The notes under the pieces: generated by a model
What the model was told of the DNA's origin: nothing
Database searches by the model: none
What the model saw: only the letters and a program-made list of their open reading frames with translations
Position numbers and translations under genes: made by a program
NCBI GenBank assembly: GCA_964291305.2
Contig: OZ219783.1
Coordinates: forward strand, 124,001 to 188,000
Reading direction: 5' to 3'
Origin: VXNF01 sp964291305
Lineage (GTDB): Bacteria > Actinomycetota > Acidimicrobiia > Acidimicrobiales > CATQHL01
Length of the DNA: 64,000 nucleotides
Part shown: positions 15,394 to 26,413 of the stretch, piece by piece
Layout: each line of letters starts with the position of its first letter
Numbering within the stretch: the stretch's first letter is position 1

Positions 15394-16660
15394 GATCGCT
15401 CCGGTTGGTCTCGCCGAGCGATACCGCGCTGACGGTGCTGGTAACGGTCCCGTCACTCATTCGAGTTCGCAGGCTAGCGCCCGGGTTGATCTGGCTGGCC
15501 GACCGCAACAGGGTCCCAGCGGCGTCGGTGGTAATGGTCCAGCCTCGTTCTAGCGCCCGCTGCGGGTCGTAGGCGCGCACCTGCGCATTCAACATCTCTA
15601 GGTGCAAGCGAGCGCGTCCGGTGCCGTGAACTGCGCCGCGACCGATGGCTAGTGCCAGTCGGCTTATCTCGCTGCGCGCCCCGCGGCAGGAAGTGGTCAC
15701 GGCCGCAGCGGTCCGCCGAGATGTCTCTTGGAGGCAACTCCGGTGGCCTGCCAGCTTGTTGTGGACTGAATCTTGTATGCGCCGCCACACCTCCAGCGTG
15801 GCCCGGTCGAACCAGCGGGCGCGCTCCACTAAGAACGCAGCGCAGGCGGTGGGGGTGTTGCAGGCTGTGTGGGCCACGATGTCGGCCACCGAGCGGTCGA
15901 TCTCGTGGCCGATACCGGTGAGCACTGGTACGCCCCGAGCGGCCAGCGCATGCGCTACAACCGCGCTGTCGAAGGGCGCCAACTCGGTGCGGGCCCCGCC
16001 ACCGCGTGCCAGGGCGATGACCTCGGCGCCGCAACGCTCGGCCAGTTCCAAGGCTGCGGCGATCCGCTGCTCGCTGCCGAAGCCTTGCACGGGAGTGTCC
16101 ACCACTAGCAGCTCCCAGCGGTAGCCGCTGGCCGATAACACCTTGCGAAAGTCGGCTTCAGCCGCACTGCCAGCGCTGGTTACTAGGCCCACTCGCAGCG
16201 GTAGCAGGGGCAGTGGGATGCGGCGGTTACGCTCCACTAGGTCAGCGGCCTTTAGTTCGGCCAGTAGCCGGTCGCGGTCGTCGGCCAGTTTGCTGAGCGT
16301 GTAGGCGGGGTCGATGGCCTTCATCTGGAACTGCAGTTGGCCCCTGGCCTCATAGACCGAGAGCCGGCCCCTAATGCGGACCTCCACCCCGTCGACCATC
16401 TGCCCCGCGGCGGTCGGGCCGAGTATCCGGTTTACGATTTGGCGGAACCAATCGAACAGCACGACCGGCAGTACAGCTTCTGGGCGCTTGTCGGCCGGCG
16501 CCGGTGTTACAAGGTCGAAGTACACGTGGTCGCGTCGTGAGCGGTTCAGATTGCGGATCTGACCTCTGACCCAGATTTCGTCGGGAAAGGCTGTCTCGAC
16601 TGCGTCGGTGAGCGACGCCATGAGTTCGGTTACGTTGTAGGTAACCCGTTCGCCGTTCAT
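15386..16660 (-). CDS. xseA: Exodeoxyribonuclease VII large subunit
   Basis: 424 residues, the usual length. An N-terminal OB-fold (VRGQIRNLNRSRRDHVYFDL) is followed by the catalytic domain with RVGLVTSAGSAAEADF, ALARGGGARTELAPFDS and GIGHEIDRSVADIVAH, and a C-terminal coiled-coil region ending in ALERGWTITTD. It works with XseB as a multimer on single-stranded DNA in repair and recombination. The ATG overlaps the ABC exporter stop by 4 bp. Confidence 0.95.
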   Translation of the reverse strand: MNGERVTYNVTELMASLTDAVETAFPDEIWVRGQIRNLNRSRRDHVYFDLVTPAPADKRPEAVLPVVLFDWFRQIVNRILGPTAAGQMVDGVEVRIRGRLSVYEARGQLQFQMKAIDPAYTLSKLADDRDRLLAELKAADLVERNRRIPLPLLPLRVGLVTSAGSAAEADFRKVLSASGYRWELLVVDTPVQGFGSEQRIAAALELAERCGAEVIALARGGGARTELAPFDSAVVAHALAARGVPVLTGIGHEIDRSVADIVAHTACNTPTACAAFLVERARWFDRATLEVWRRIQDSVHNKLAGHRSCLQETSRRTAAAVTTSCRGARSEISRLALAIGRGAVHGTGRARLHLEMLNAQVRAYDPQRALERGWTITTDAAGTLLRSASQINPGASLRTRMSDGTVTSTVSAVSLGETNRSDHD

Positions 16661-18543
16661 CCGTTTGCCTCGGTGCGTACTAGGGTGTGGTAGAGCTTGG
16701 CGTAGAGCCCTCCAGCGGCGAGCAGGTCTTCGTGGCGGCCCTGCTCCACCAGCCGGCCATCATCTAGTACCACGATCCGGTCGGCAGAAGTAATCGTGGA
16801 CAGCCGGTGGGCGATCACGAACGAGGTGCGGCCCGCCAAAGCCGTTGCCAGCGCCGCTTGTATGGCCGCTTCGTTTTCGCTGTCCAAGTGGCTGGTGGCC
16901 TCGTCGAGGATCACAATCGCCGGATCTTTCAGCAGCATCCGAGCTATGGCTAGGCGCTGCTTCTCGCCGCCGGAGAGGCGGTACCCGCGCTCACCCACCA
17001 GAGTGTCTAACCCCTGTGGCAGGCCCTGGATCACGTCCCAGACACCCGCCGCCCGACAGGCCTCGGCAATTTCTGTGTCAGAGGCGGCCGGCCTGGCGTA
17101 GCTTAGGTTCGCCTTGACGCTGTCATGAAACAAGTGCGGATCTTGGGGCACCACGCCAACCGACGCTCGCAGCGACTCTCCGGTGACCTCCCGTAGGTTG
17201 TGGCCGTCGATGGTGATGCTGCCTTCGTCGGGGTCGTAGAGCCGTAGCAGTAGCGCCGTTAAGGTCGTCTTGCCGGCGCCCGACGGGCCTACTAGCGCCA
17301 CCAACTCTCCCGGCGATATGTCAAGGTTGACGCCGTCTAGGGCCGGACCGCTGGCCTGCTCGCCGTTTGACGCCGGCTGAGGCTCAGGGGATTCCATAGC
17401 TGGAGCCAGCGAGGCCAGTGCGGCTCCCGCCGGCGGGTAGCTGAACCGAACGTCCCGGAGTTCCACTCGGCCGGTAGGGCGTGGCAGCGAAGCGGCGCCT
17501 GGGCGATCTGGCACGGCGTTAGGCGTGTCCAGCACTTCGAAGACTCGCTCGAAGGAAACGATCGCCGTCATGATGTCCACACGAGCGTTGGTGAGGCTCG
17601 TGAGGGGTTGGTAGATCCGCGCCACCAGCAGGCCCATGGCTGCCAGGGTGCCAATGGTTACCGACCCCGAAATCACCAGCTGCCCGCCCACCCAGTAGAC
17701 CGCGGCGGTGCCCACAGCACCAAGCAGGGTCAGAGCGATGAGGAAGACCCTGGCGTACATAGCAGTGCGCACGCCCAGGTCTCGGACCTTGCCCGCCTTG
17801 TTGGCGAAGGCTTCCTTCTCGCCGGCGTGACGACCGAACAGCTTCACCAGCAGGGCACCAGCCACCCCCAGACGTTCGGTCATGAGGGTGTTCATGTCGG
17901 CGTTGTGTTCCATCTGCCGTCGGGTTAGGCCCTGCAGGCGTCGGCCGACCCGCTTGGCGGGGATCACGAAGAAGGGCAGCAGTACTAGGGCGAGCAGTGT
18001 CAACCGCCAGTCCAAAATGATGAACATCGTGAGCAGCGTGATTAGCAGCACGCAGAGGTTGGACACCAGTTGGCCCAACGTGCCGGTCATGGCCCGCTGG
18101 GCGCCGATTACGTCGTTGTTGAGACGGCTGATAAGTGCTCCGGTCTGCACGCTGGTGAAGAACGACACCCCCATGCGCTGTACGTAGTCGTACAGCGACA
18201 CCCGCAGGTCGAAGATAAGCCCCTCACCGATCCGGGCCGACCACCAGCGCTCGCCGAAGGCCAGAAACGCCTCGGCGAAGGCGGCCCCCAGGATGAGCCC
18301 AGCCAGCAGGTTCAGTCGCGCCCGATCAGAGTTCACGATGGCGTCGTCGATGATCTCGCGAAATAGCAATGCCGGTACCTGACTCAACAGTGCGCCCAGC
18401 AGGATGGCCAGCACGAACAGCGTGATCATGCGCTTGTAGGGGGCGGCAAAGGTCAGCACTCGCCGCGCCACGCTGCGGTCTAGGGTGCGCCCCTTTACCG
18501 CCTCAGGGTCGCGTCCCAGTGCCGCGTACACACCCCAATCCAT
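16657..18543 (-). CDS. ABC exporter, fused permease and ATPase
   Basis: 628 residues. A six-helix type I exporter membrane domain spans about residues 35-330. The ATPase domain has Walker A GPSGAGKTTL, signature LSGGEKQR and Walker B AIVILDEATSHLD, with H-loop AHRLSTI. An Ala/Pro-rich insertion near residue 380 interrupts the start of the ATPase domain. Half-transporters of this MsbA/multidrug type work as dimers; the substrate cannot be predicted. It is the first gene of the run with xseA, xseB and the dehydrogenase-like gene. Confidence 0.9.
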   Translation of the reverse strand: MDWGVYAALGRDPEAVKGRTLDRSVARRVLTFAAPYKRMITLFVLAILLGALLSQVPALLFREIIDDAIVNSDRARLNLLAGLILGAAFAEAFLAFGERWWSARIGEGLIFDLRVSLYDYVQRMGVSFFTSVQTGALISRLNNDVIGAQRAMTGTLGQLVSNLCVLLITLLTMFIILDWRLTLLALVLLPFFVIPAKRVGRRLQGLTRRQMEHNADMNTLMTERLGVAGALLVKLFGRHAGEKEAFANKAGKVRDLGVRTAMYARVFLIALTLLGAVGTAAVYWVGGQLVISGSVTIGTLAAMGLLVARIYQPLTSLTNARVDIMTAIVSFERVFEVLDTPNAVPDRPGAASLPRPTGRVELRDVRFSYPPAGAALASLAPAMESPEPQPASNGEQASGPALDGVNLDISPGELVALVGPSGAGKTTLTALLLRLYDPDEGSITIDGHNLREVTGESLRASVGVVPQDPHLFHDSVKANLSYARPAASDTEIAEACRAAGVWDVIQGLPQGLDTLVGERGYRLSGGEKQRLAIARMLLKDPAIVILDEATSHLDSENEAAIQAALATALAGRTSFVIAHRLSTITSADRIVVLDDGRLVEQGRHEDLLAAGGLYAKLYHTLVRTEANG

Positions 18544-18605
18544 GCTGTCAGGTTAGGGACTTGGCGCCATGTCCCCGGCAGTCGCAGCGGCCTCGTGGGT
18601 GTGGC

Positions 18606-19112
18606 TTAGTCGCCGGAGCGCTGGTTAGCTACGCCGGCAATGGCGGCGACTACCCGGCCGTAGCCGGTACAGCGGCAGAGATTGCCCGAGATGGCCTCGC
18701 GGATCTCCAACTCGCTAGGCGACGGGTTGCGGGCCAGCAGGTGGTCAGCGGCCACGATCAGTCCAGGGGTGCAGAAACCACACTGCACCGCTCCGTGATC
18801 TACGAAGGCCTGCTGGATGTCGGTCAACTCCCCGTCGTCGCCGAGGCCCTCCACGGTGACGATCTCCCGGCCTGTGGCCGCGGCTGCCAGCATCATGCAC
18901 GAGCAAACAACCAGACCATCCGCCAGCACCGTGCAGGAGCCGCATTCACCCTGATCGCAAGCGTTCTTAGTGCCAGGTAAACCGAGTCGCTCGCGCAGCA
19001 CGTAAAGCAGACTCTCGCCCAGCCAGGCATCGGCCACTTGGTGGTCGGTGCCGTTCACGTTCAGTGTGTAGTGCAGCGTGGCCTCGCCGGCTACGCCTTG
19101 GTCGCCGCTCAC
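18606..19112 (-). CDS. Xanthine dehydrogenase/CO dehydrogenase-family [2Fe-2S] subunit
   Basis: 168 residues. Plant-type ferredoxin cluster ligands are Cys52, 57, 60 and 72 (CDQGECGSC). The second, helical cluster domain has Cys111, 114, 146 and 148 (CGFCTPG and NLCRCTGYG). This is the electron-transfer small subunit of a molybdenum hydroxylase. It overlaps the FAD subunit by 4 bp. The molybdopterin-binding large subunit that should complete the enzyme is absent: the next gene downstream is the unrelated ABC exporter. Confidence 0.92.
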   Translation of the reverse strand: MSGDQGVAGEATLHYTLNVNGTDHQVADAWLGESLLYVLRERLGLPGTKNACDQGECGSCTVLADGLVVCSCMMLAAAATGREIVTVEGLGDDGELTDIQQAFVDHGAVQCGFCTPGLIVAADHLLARNPSPSELEIREAISGNLCRCTGYGRVVAAIAGVANQRSGD

Positions 19113-19951
19113 GAGAGCACCCTGGCCAACGCCCGGCGGGCCATCACGGCCACGGCGTGGCGCCGGTAGACGGCAGTGCTGCGGTGATCGTCGATGGGGT
19201 TAGATGTACCAGCCACCAGTTCGCCGAACCGGTTCAGCACGTCTTCGTTTGGCACCGCGGGAGCGTCCCAGTCCACGACGCTGGCGATCCACTCCTCGGC
19301 CTCTGCGGCTCGCAGCGGCACCGGCGCAACCGAGCCCAGCGCCACTCTCACGCTGCGCTGTTCCCGATCCAGCACCAGCGCCACCGTAGCTACCGAGATG
19401 ACCATGGCGTTACGGGTGCCGACTTTCAAGAACTCCTGGGGACCGTCTAGGACTGGCACCGAGACGCTGACGATTACCTCGTCGGGCGTCAACGTGTTCT
19501 GCTTGGGCCCGGCAATCAGCTCGTCGAGGCTCAACTGGCGGGTACCGCGTAGCGAGCAGACCTTGATGCGGGCATCCAGCGCAGCCAGCGGGGGCAGCGT
19601 GTCACCCGCTGGAGAGGCGGTGGCCAAGTTGCCGCCGAGGGTACCGGCGTTGCGGATCTGCGGCGAGCCCACAGTGCGCGCCGCTTGGGCCAGAGCGGGG
19701 ACATAGGCGGCGAACAAGGGATGTTCCATCTCGGCGTAGGTCATGGCCGCGCCCAACTCCACATGGCCGTTTTGCTGCCGCCAGCCGGTCAGTTCCGGAA
19801 CCCGATCGATGGCGATAACCGCGGTAGGTCGCCGCTGGCTGTAGTTCACCTCCACCATGAAGTCGGTGCCGCCTGCCAGCAAACTGGATGTCGGATCGGC
19901 TGCCAACAGGTGGCACACCTCCTCGAGGCTCTCCGCTACTCGCACGCTCAT
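19109..19951 (-). CDS. Xanthine dehydrogenase/CO dehydrogenase-family FAD-binding subunit
   Basis: 280 residues from ATG 19951; upstream frame extension to 20023 shows no family similarity. FAD-binding signatures are SSLLAGGTDFMVEVN and the GSPQIRNAGTLGGNLATASPAGD loop, whose TLGGN part contacts the flavin. The C-terminal CO-dehydrogenase flavoprotein domain includes RNAMVISVATVAL. It would pass electrons from the [2Fe-2S] subunit to NAD or another acceptor. It diverges from the pyrimidine catabolic genes with about 195 bp between start codons, so a shared control region is plausible. A purine or pyrimidine hydroxylase role is suggested by context only. Confidence 0.88.
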   Translation of the reverse strand: MSVRVAESLEEVCHLLAADPTSSLLAGGTDFMVEVNYSQRRPTAVIAIDRVPELTGWRQQNGHVELGAAMTYAEMEHPLFAAYVPALAQAARTVGSPQIRNAGTLGGNLATASPAGDTLPPLAALDARIKVCSLRGTRQLSLDELIAGPKQNTLTPDEVIVSVSVPVLDGPQEFLKVGTRNAMVISVATVALVLDREQRSVRVALGSVAPVPLRAAEAEEWIASVVDWDAPAVPNEDVLNRFGELVAGTSNPIDDHRSTAVYRRHAVAVMARRALARVLS

Positions 19952-20145
19952 TACACCATCATGCCTGGCGAGGTGATCGGATGCACGTCTCTTAGGCGCC
20001 CGGGCTCGCCGGATTGCGCCCAAACGAGCCTGACAGCTAAGTCGAATGAAGAGGTGGTATCTTTGCTTTCCCCTGTAGTTGGCAGCGGGTCATATGAGAC
20101 GGTCCCGCGCCCGGCACCGGCGGCGGGTGGTAGATCGGAGACGTC

Positions 20146-20988
20146 ATGGAGAACGTCGTAAGGGCCGCCCTCGTGCAGCAGTCCTGGACGGGCGACGCCA
20201 ACTCGATGGTCGACGCCCACGTAGCCTGGGCCCGCTCGGCTGCCGAGCAAGGGGCGCAGGTGATCTGCTTTCAGGAGTTGTTCAACGGCCCCTACTTCTG
20301 TCAGGTACAGGACGACTCGTTCTACGAGACGGCCGAGGCGGTGCCCGACGGTCCCACCACACAGTTGGCCTGCGAGTTGGCCGCAGAACTAGGTCTGGTC
20401 ATGGTGCTCCCGCTCTACGAGCAGGAGCAGCCCGGGGTGCTCTACAACACTGCCGCGGTGATCGACGCCGATGGCACGTATCTGGGCAAGTACCGTAAGA
20501 CGCACATTCCTCAGGTGAGGGGCTTCTGGGAGAAGTACTACTTCCGGCCCGGCAACCTCGGATACCCAGTGTTCGAAACCGCTGTCGGCAAGGTGGGTGT
20601 CTACATTTGCTACGACCGCCACTTCCCCGAGGGCTGGCGCGCCCTGGGCCTCGGCGGGGCGCAGATCGTCTTCAACCCCTCAGCGACCAGTCGGGGCCTT
20701 TCGGCCTATCTCTGGAAGCTAGAGCAGACCGCCTCCGCAGCGGCGAACATGTACTACGTCGGGGCTATCAATCGGGTCGGAGTCGAGCCACTGGGCGCGA
20801 ACGACTTTTATGGCACTTCCTATTTCGCCAACCCGCGCGGCCAGTTCGTGGGCGAGGTGGCCTCGGACAGCGAGCCGGAGGTCATCGTCCGCGACCTGGA
20901 CTTGGATCTCATCGGTGAGGTGCGTAACCAGTGGGCGTTTTACCGCGACCGGCGCCCCGACGCCTACGACTCGCTAGTTGCCGGCTAA
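20146..20988 (+). CDS. Beta-ureidopropionase (N-carbamoyl-beta-alanine amidohydrolase), nitrilase superfamily
   Basis: 280 residues. The nitrilase triad is complete: Glu44 (FQELFNGPYF), Lys118 (KYRKTHIP) and Cys155 (VYICYDRHFPEGWR). FNGPYFC and the YFRPGNLGYPVFET segment fit the carbamoyl-beta-alanine/carbamoylputrescine group. The reaction releases CO2 and ammonia from N-carbamoyl-beta-alanine (or the methyl analogue) to give beta-alanine, the third step of reductive pyrimidine degradation. Position directly ahead of a class III aminotransferase and dihydropyrimidinase supports this over the putrescine alternative. First gene of a long plus-strand run. Confidence 0.85.
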   Translation: MENVVRAALVQQSWTGDANSMVDAHVAWARSAAEQGAQVICFQELFNGPYFCQVQDDSFYETAEAVPDGPTTQLACELAAELGLVMVLPLYEQEQPGVLYNTAAVIDADGTYLGKYRKTHIPQVRGFWEKYYFRPGNLGYPVFETAVGKVGVYICYDRHFPEGWRALGLGGAQIVFNPSATSRGLSAYLWKLEQTASAAANMYYVGAINRVGVEPLGANDFYGTSYFANPRGQFVGEVASDSEPEVIVRDLDLDLIGEVRNQWAFYRDRRPDAYDSLVAG

Positions 20989-21019
20989 ACCGGTCCCCAC
21001 AGGGCAAGGAGGAAGTCTC

Positions 21020-22303
21020 GTGTCTACCGAACTGCTGAGCCGTCACTGCAGCGTGATGCCGAGTTGGCTGAACCTGTACTACGAGCAGCCCATTGAGCTA
21101 ACTCGAGGCGAAGGCTGCCGCGTCTGGGACAGCGAGGGCCGTAGCCACCTGGATTTCTTTGGCGGGATCCTCACCACAATGACCGGCTACAACGTGCCTG
21201 AGGTGGTGGATGCCATCCGGACGCAGGCCGGGAAGATGCTCCACACCTCCACGCTTTATCTCATCGAGCCGATGGTGGCGTTGGCAGAGAAGATTGCGGG
21301 ACTAAGCGAGATCCCCAACGCCAAGGTGTTCTTCACCACCTCGGGCACCGAAGCCAATGACGCCGCCCTGCTGCTGGCCACTAACTATCGGGGCAGCCAT
21401 CAGATCTTGGCTTTGCGTAACAGCTACCACGGCCGTTCCTTCAGCACCCAGGCCGTCACTGGTAACCGCTACTGGTCGGCCTCGCGTCTTTCGGGCCTGT
21501 CGGTGAACTTCGTGCACGGCGGTTATCGGATGCGGAGCCCCTGGCCCGATCACGACGACGAGTCTTACACCGCGGCCTGTGTGCAGGACCTGCGTGAGGT
21601 CATCGACATGTGCACTACGGGACACGTGGCTGCCCTGATTGCCGAGCCAATCCAAGGAGTGGGCGGCTTCGCTGCGCCCCCCGACGGATTCTTCGGTGCC
21701 ATGGCCGAGGTGCTAACCGAAAAGGGCATCTTGTTCATCAGCGACGAGGTGCAGACCGGCTGGGGTCGCACTGGCGACCATTTCTGGGGGTATCAGGCGC
21801 ACGGCATTGTGCCCGACTTCTTGACCTTTGCTAAGGGTGTGGGCAATGGCCTAGCTCTCGGCGGTGTAGTGGCCCGTGCCGAAGTTATGGACAGCTTGGG
21901 CGCCAACTCCATTTCTACTTTCGGCGGTAATCCGTTGGCCTGTGCCGGCGCCCTAGCCAACCTGGAATACCTGTTAGACCACGACTTGCAGACCAACGCC
22001 GCCAAGATGGGCAACCGGCTGCGTCTGGGGCTCGAGCCCTTGGCAGAGGAAATACCGGAGATTGCCGAACTGCGCGGTCGTGGGCTGATGTTGGCGCTGG
22101 AGTTCAACCAGCCCGCCAGCCGCCAGCCGCTACCGGCCGCTGCAGCCGCGGTGCATGAAGGTGCCCACCGCCGTGGCTTGCTTATCGGCAAGGGGGGCCT
22201 CTACGGCAACGTGTTGCGCATCTCTCCGCCTTTATGCGTAACGTCGGAGGAGATCGACGAGGCTGTCGACATTCTGGCGGCGGCCGCGGCGGACCTGAGC
22301 TAG
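21020..22303 (+). CDS. Class III aminotransferase, probable beta-alanine (3-amino-2-methylpropionate) transaminase
   Basis: 427 residues from GTG 21020, chosen because AAGGAGGA lies just upstream. Class III PLP motifs are present: TTSGTEANDAALLLA, FISDEVQTGWGRTG with the PLP-ring Asp242, and Lys272 in FAKGVGNGLALGG as Schiff-base lysine. The sequence resembles the AGXT2-like group, which uses alanine, glyoxylate or beta-amino acids. In this cluster it would convert beta-alanine or beta-aminoisobutyrate to the semialdehyde. The exact donor and acceptor are inference. Confidence 0.85.
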   Translation: MSTELLSRHCSVMPSWLNLYYEQPIELTRGEGCRVWDSEGRSHLDFFGGILTTMTGYNVPEVVDAIRTQAGKMLHTSTLYLIEPMVALAEKIAGLSEIPNAKVFFTTSGTEANDAALLLATNYRGSHQILALRNSYHGRSFSTQAVTGNRYWSASRLSGLSVNFVHGGYRMRSPWPDHDDESYTAACVQDLREVIDMCTTGHVAALIAEPIQGVGGFAAPPDGFFGAMAEVLTEKGILFISDEVQTGWGRTGDHFWGYQAHGIVPDFLTFAKGVGNGLALGGVVARAEVMDSLGANSISTFGGNPLACAGALANLEYLLDHDLQTNAAKMGNRLRLGLEPLAEEIPEIAELRGRGLMLALEFNQPASRQPLPAAAAAVHEGAHRRGLLIGKGGLYGNVLRISPPLCVTSEEIDEAVDILAAAAADLS

Positions 22304-22377
22304 CGAACTGGGGGCCGGAGGACGCAGTCGAACCGCAAGTGGGACAGCACCCCGCCAACCTCTCAAAGGAGGACGCT

Positions 22378-23793
22378 ATGCGCACCCTTATCGCCGACGG
22401 CACGGTAATCAGTGCCACTGGATGTGTTCGGGCAGATGTGGTGGTGTCCGGGGAGGTGATCGAGGCGGTCGTGGCGCCCGGCAGCGACATTGCCGAAACC
22501 TTGCGCCGAAGCGGCGAAGTACGCCTCATCGACGCCACTGACCGCTATGTAGTGCCCGGCGGCGTGGATGTCCACACTCACATGGAGTTGCCCTTCGGTG
22601 GTACCTTCGCCTCGGACACTTTCGAGACCGGTACCCGGGCCGCTGCCTTCGGCGGCACCACCACCATCGTGGACTTCGCCGTTCAGCGCGAGGGCGAGGA
22701 TGTGCGGGAATGCCTCGAAGCCTGGTTCGCCAAGGCCGAGGGCCAGTGCGCCATCGATTACGGCTTCCACATGATCCTGGGGGGCGTCGATGAGCGATCG
22801 CTAAAGGAGATGGACACGCTGGTGAACGACGGCATCACCAGCTTCAAACTGTTCATGGCCTACCCAGGAGTGCTTTACAGCGACGACGGCAAGATCCTGC
22901 AGGCGATGCAGCAGGCCCACCACAACGGCGGCCTGATCATGATGCACGCCGAGAACGGCATCGCTATCGACGTCATCGCCGCCCAGGCCGCGGCCCGAGG
23001 CCAGACCGACCCGGTGTACCACGGAATCACCCGGCCCCCCCGCTTGGAGGGAGAGGCCACCTACCGAGCTATCCAACTGGCGCTGGTGGCGGGTACGCCG
23101 GTCTACTTCGTACACCTGTCGGCCTCTGACGCTCTGGGACACGTGGCCGCTGCCCGCAATGAGGGCTACAACGTCTTCGCCGAGACCTGCCCCCAGTACC
23201 TCTACCTAAATCTGGAGGAGCACCTCGGGGCTCCCGGTTTTGCTGGTGCTGGCTACGTCTGCTCGCCGCCGCTGCGCAGCCGCCACGAGACTCATCACGC
23301 CGACCTGTGGCGAGGTTTGCGCACCAACGACCTGTGCGTGGTGTCCACCGATCACTGCCCCTTCTGCATGAAAGAGCAGAAGGAACTGGGACGCGAGGAC
23401 TTTCGTCTGATTCCCAACGGGCTGGGCATGGTGGAGCATCGCATGGACCTCATCTATCAGGGTGTGGTACAGGGCGAACTGTCTTTGGAGCGTTGGGTGG
23501 AGACCTGCGCCACGACCCCGGCGCGGATGTTTGGGCTGTACCCCCGCAAGGGCAGCATCACCCCCGGCGCCGATGCCGATGTGGTCATCTACGACCCCAC
23601 TGCCCAGACCCGCATCAGCGCCGCCACACACCACATGAACTTGGACTACTCGTGCTTCGAGGGCTTCGAAATCAACGGCGCAGTGCAGACAGTGCTGTCG
23701 CGGGGCCAGGTGGTGGTGGATGGAGGTTCCTATCTCGGCAGCCCTGGCGACGGCCAGTACCTGCGTCGCGGCCTCTCGCAGTACTTGCTGTAG
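22378..23793 (+). CDS. Dihydropyrimidinase (hydantoinase family)
   Basis: 471 residues from ATG 22378, set by AAAGGAGG upstream; the frame extends earlier into the aminotransferase gene without similarity. Binuclear metal centre: His66 and His68 (DVHTHME), carboxylated Lys157 (GITSFKLFMAYPG), then MMHAENG, VHLSASDA and Asp in STDHCPF. It opens the ring of dihydrouracil or dihydrothymine (and usually hydantoins) to the N-carbamoyl amino acid, the substrate of the ureidopropionase encoded two genes upstream. Full length for the family. Confidence 0.92.
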   Translation: MRTLIADGTVISATGCVRADVVVSGEVIEAVVAPGSDIAETLRRSGEVRLIDATDRYVVPGGVDVHTHMELPFGGTFASDTFETGTRAAAFGGTTTIVDFAVQREGEDVRECLEAWFAKAEGQCAIDYGFHMILGGVDERSLKEMDTLVNDGITSFKLFMAYPGVLYSDDGKILQAMQQAHHNGGLIMMHAENGIAIDVIAAQAAARGQTDPVYHGITRPPRLEGEATYRAIQLALVAGTPVYFVHLSASDALGHVAAARNEGYNVFAETCPQYLYLNLEEHLGAPGFAGAGYVCSPPLRSRHETHHADLWRGLRTNDLCVVSTDHCPFCMKEQKELGREDFRLIPNGLGMVEHRMDLIYQGVVQGELSLERWVETCATTPARMFGLYPRKGSITPGADADVVIYDPTAQTRISAATHHMNLDYSCFEGFEINGAVQTVLSRGQVVVDGGSYLGSPGDGQYLRRGLSQYLL

Positions 23794-23874
23794 GCCTACC
23801 TCGCCGCCAGTAGCTAGACAAAGATCGCCGACCACCGGACTTATAAGCACCGGATCGATGAGCAGGGAGCGAAC

Positions 23875-25365
<1,491 letters not shown>

Positions 25366-25401
25366 CGATTACCGCAGCCCCCAGCGCAGAAAGGAACCGG
25401 C

Positions 25402-26406
25402 ATGGATTTCGGCCTCGTATTGCAGACCGACCCACCTGCCCAGCGCGTTGTGGGCCTCACCCTGCGGGCAGAGGAACTGGGCTTCAGCCACGCTTACACC
25501 TTCGACTCGCACGTGCTGTGGCAGGAGCCGTTTGTGATCTACTCCCAGATGCTGGCCGCCACCGACCAGATGGTCGTAGGGCCGATGGTTACCAACCCTG
25601 GTACCAGGGACTGGACGGTCATTGCCTCGTTGTTCGCTACGCTCAACGACACCTTCGGGGAGCGGACCGTGTGCGCCATCGGGCGCGGCGACTCGGCCAT
25701 GCGGGTCATCGGTCACCGGCCTTGCAGCCTCGCCACACTGGCGGAGTCGATGACTGTCATCAAAGCCCTAGCTGAGGGGCGTGAGGTGGTTTACAACGGT
25801 CAGCCGCTGCGGATCCCTTGGCGCGGCGAGGGCCGACTGCCCATTTGGATGGCCGCCTACGGCCCGAAGGCCCTGGCGCTGTGCGGGGCACAGGCTGACG
25901 GCTACGTGCTGCAGTTGGCCGATGTGGATATCGCTGCCTGGACCATCGGCGCGGTGCGGGCTGCAGCCAGCGCAGCGGGGCGCGACCCCGACGAGTTAAC
26001 GATCTGTGTTGCGGCACCCGCTTACGTGGGCAATGACCTGGCGCATCAGCGAGATCAGGTGCGCTGGTTCGGTGGCATGGTGGGCAACCACGTCGCCGAC
26101 CTGGTAGCGCGCTACGGCGGCGACGGGTCGGGGGTACCGCGGGCGCTCACCGACTACATCGCCGGTCGGCAGGGCTACGACTACAGCGAGCACGGCCGCT
26201 CGGGCAACACTCACACCGATTTTGTGCCCGACGAGATTGTGGACCGCTTCTGCATCCTCGGCCCGCCGGAGGCGCACTTGGAGCGCCTTCAGGCTCTAGC
26301 TAACTTGGGCGTCGACCAGTTCGCCGTCTACCTAATGCACGACCAACCCGACGAGACGCTGGAGGCCTACGGCGGCATTATTTCCGCCATGGCCGATAGC
26401 AACTGA
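25402..26406 (+). CDS. LLM-class, probably F420-dependent oxidoreductase
   Basis: 334 residues of luciferase-like TIM-barrel type: MDFGLVLQTDPPAQRVVGL, GFSHAYTFDSH, VVGPMVTNPGTRDW and CAIGRGDSAMRV. The sequence resembles the TIGR03842-type subgroup of F420-linked enzymes; I recall that subgroup occurring beside hydantoinase-type genes but cannot check. Its location inside the pyrimidine cluster suggests reduction or oxidation of the heterocycle, possibly replacing the missing dihydropyrimidine dehydrogenase. That is inference. AAAGGA precedes the ATG; only 7 bp separate it from the permease gene. Confidence 0.8.
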   Translation: MDFGLVLQTDPPAQRVVGLTLRAEELGFSHAYTFDSHVLWQEPFVIYSQMLAATDQMVVGPMVTNPGTRDWTVIASLFATLNDTFGERTVCAIGRGDSAMRVIGHRPCSLATLAESMTVIKALAEGREVVYNGQPLRIPWRGEGRLPIWMAAYGPKALALCGAQADGYVLQLADVDIAAWTIGAVRAAASAAGRDPDELTICVAAPAYVGNDLAHQRDQVRWFGGMVGNHVADLVARYGGDGSGVPRALTDYIAGRQGYDYSEHGRSGNTHTDFVPDEIVDRFCILGPPEAHLERLQALANLGVDQFAVYLMHDQPDETLEAYGGIISAMADSN

Positions 26407-26413
26407 GGCGCTG

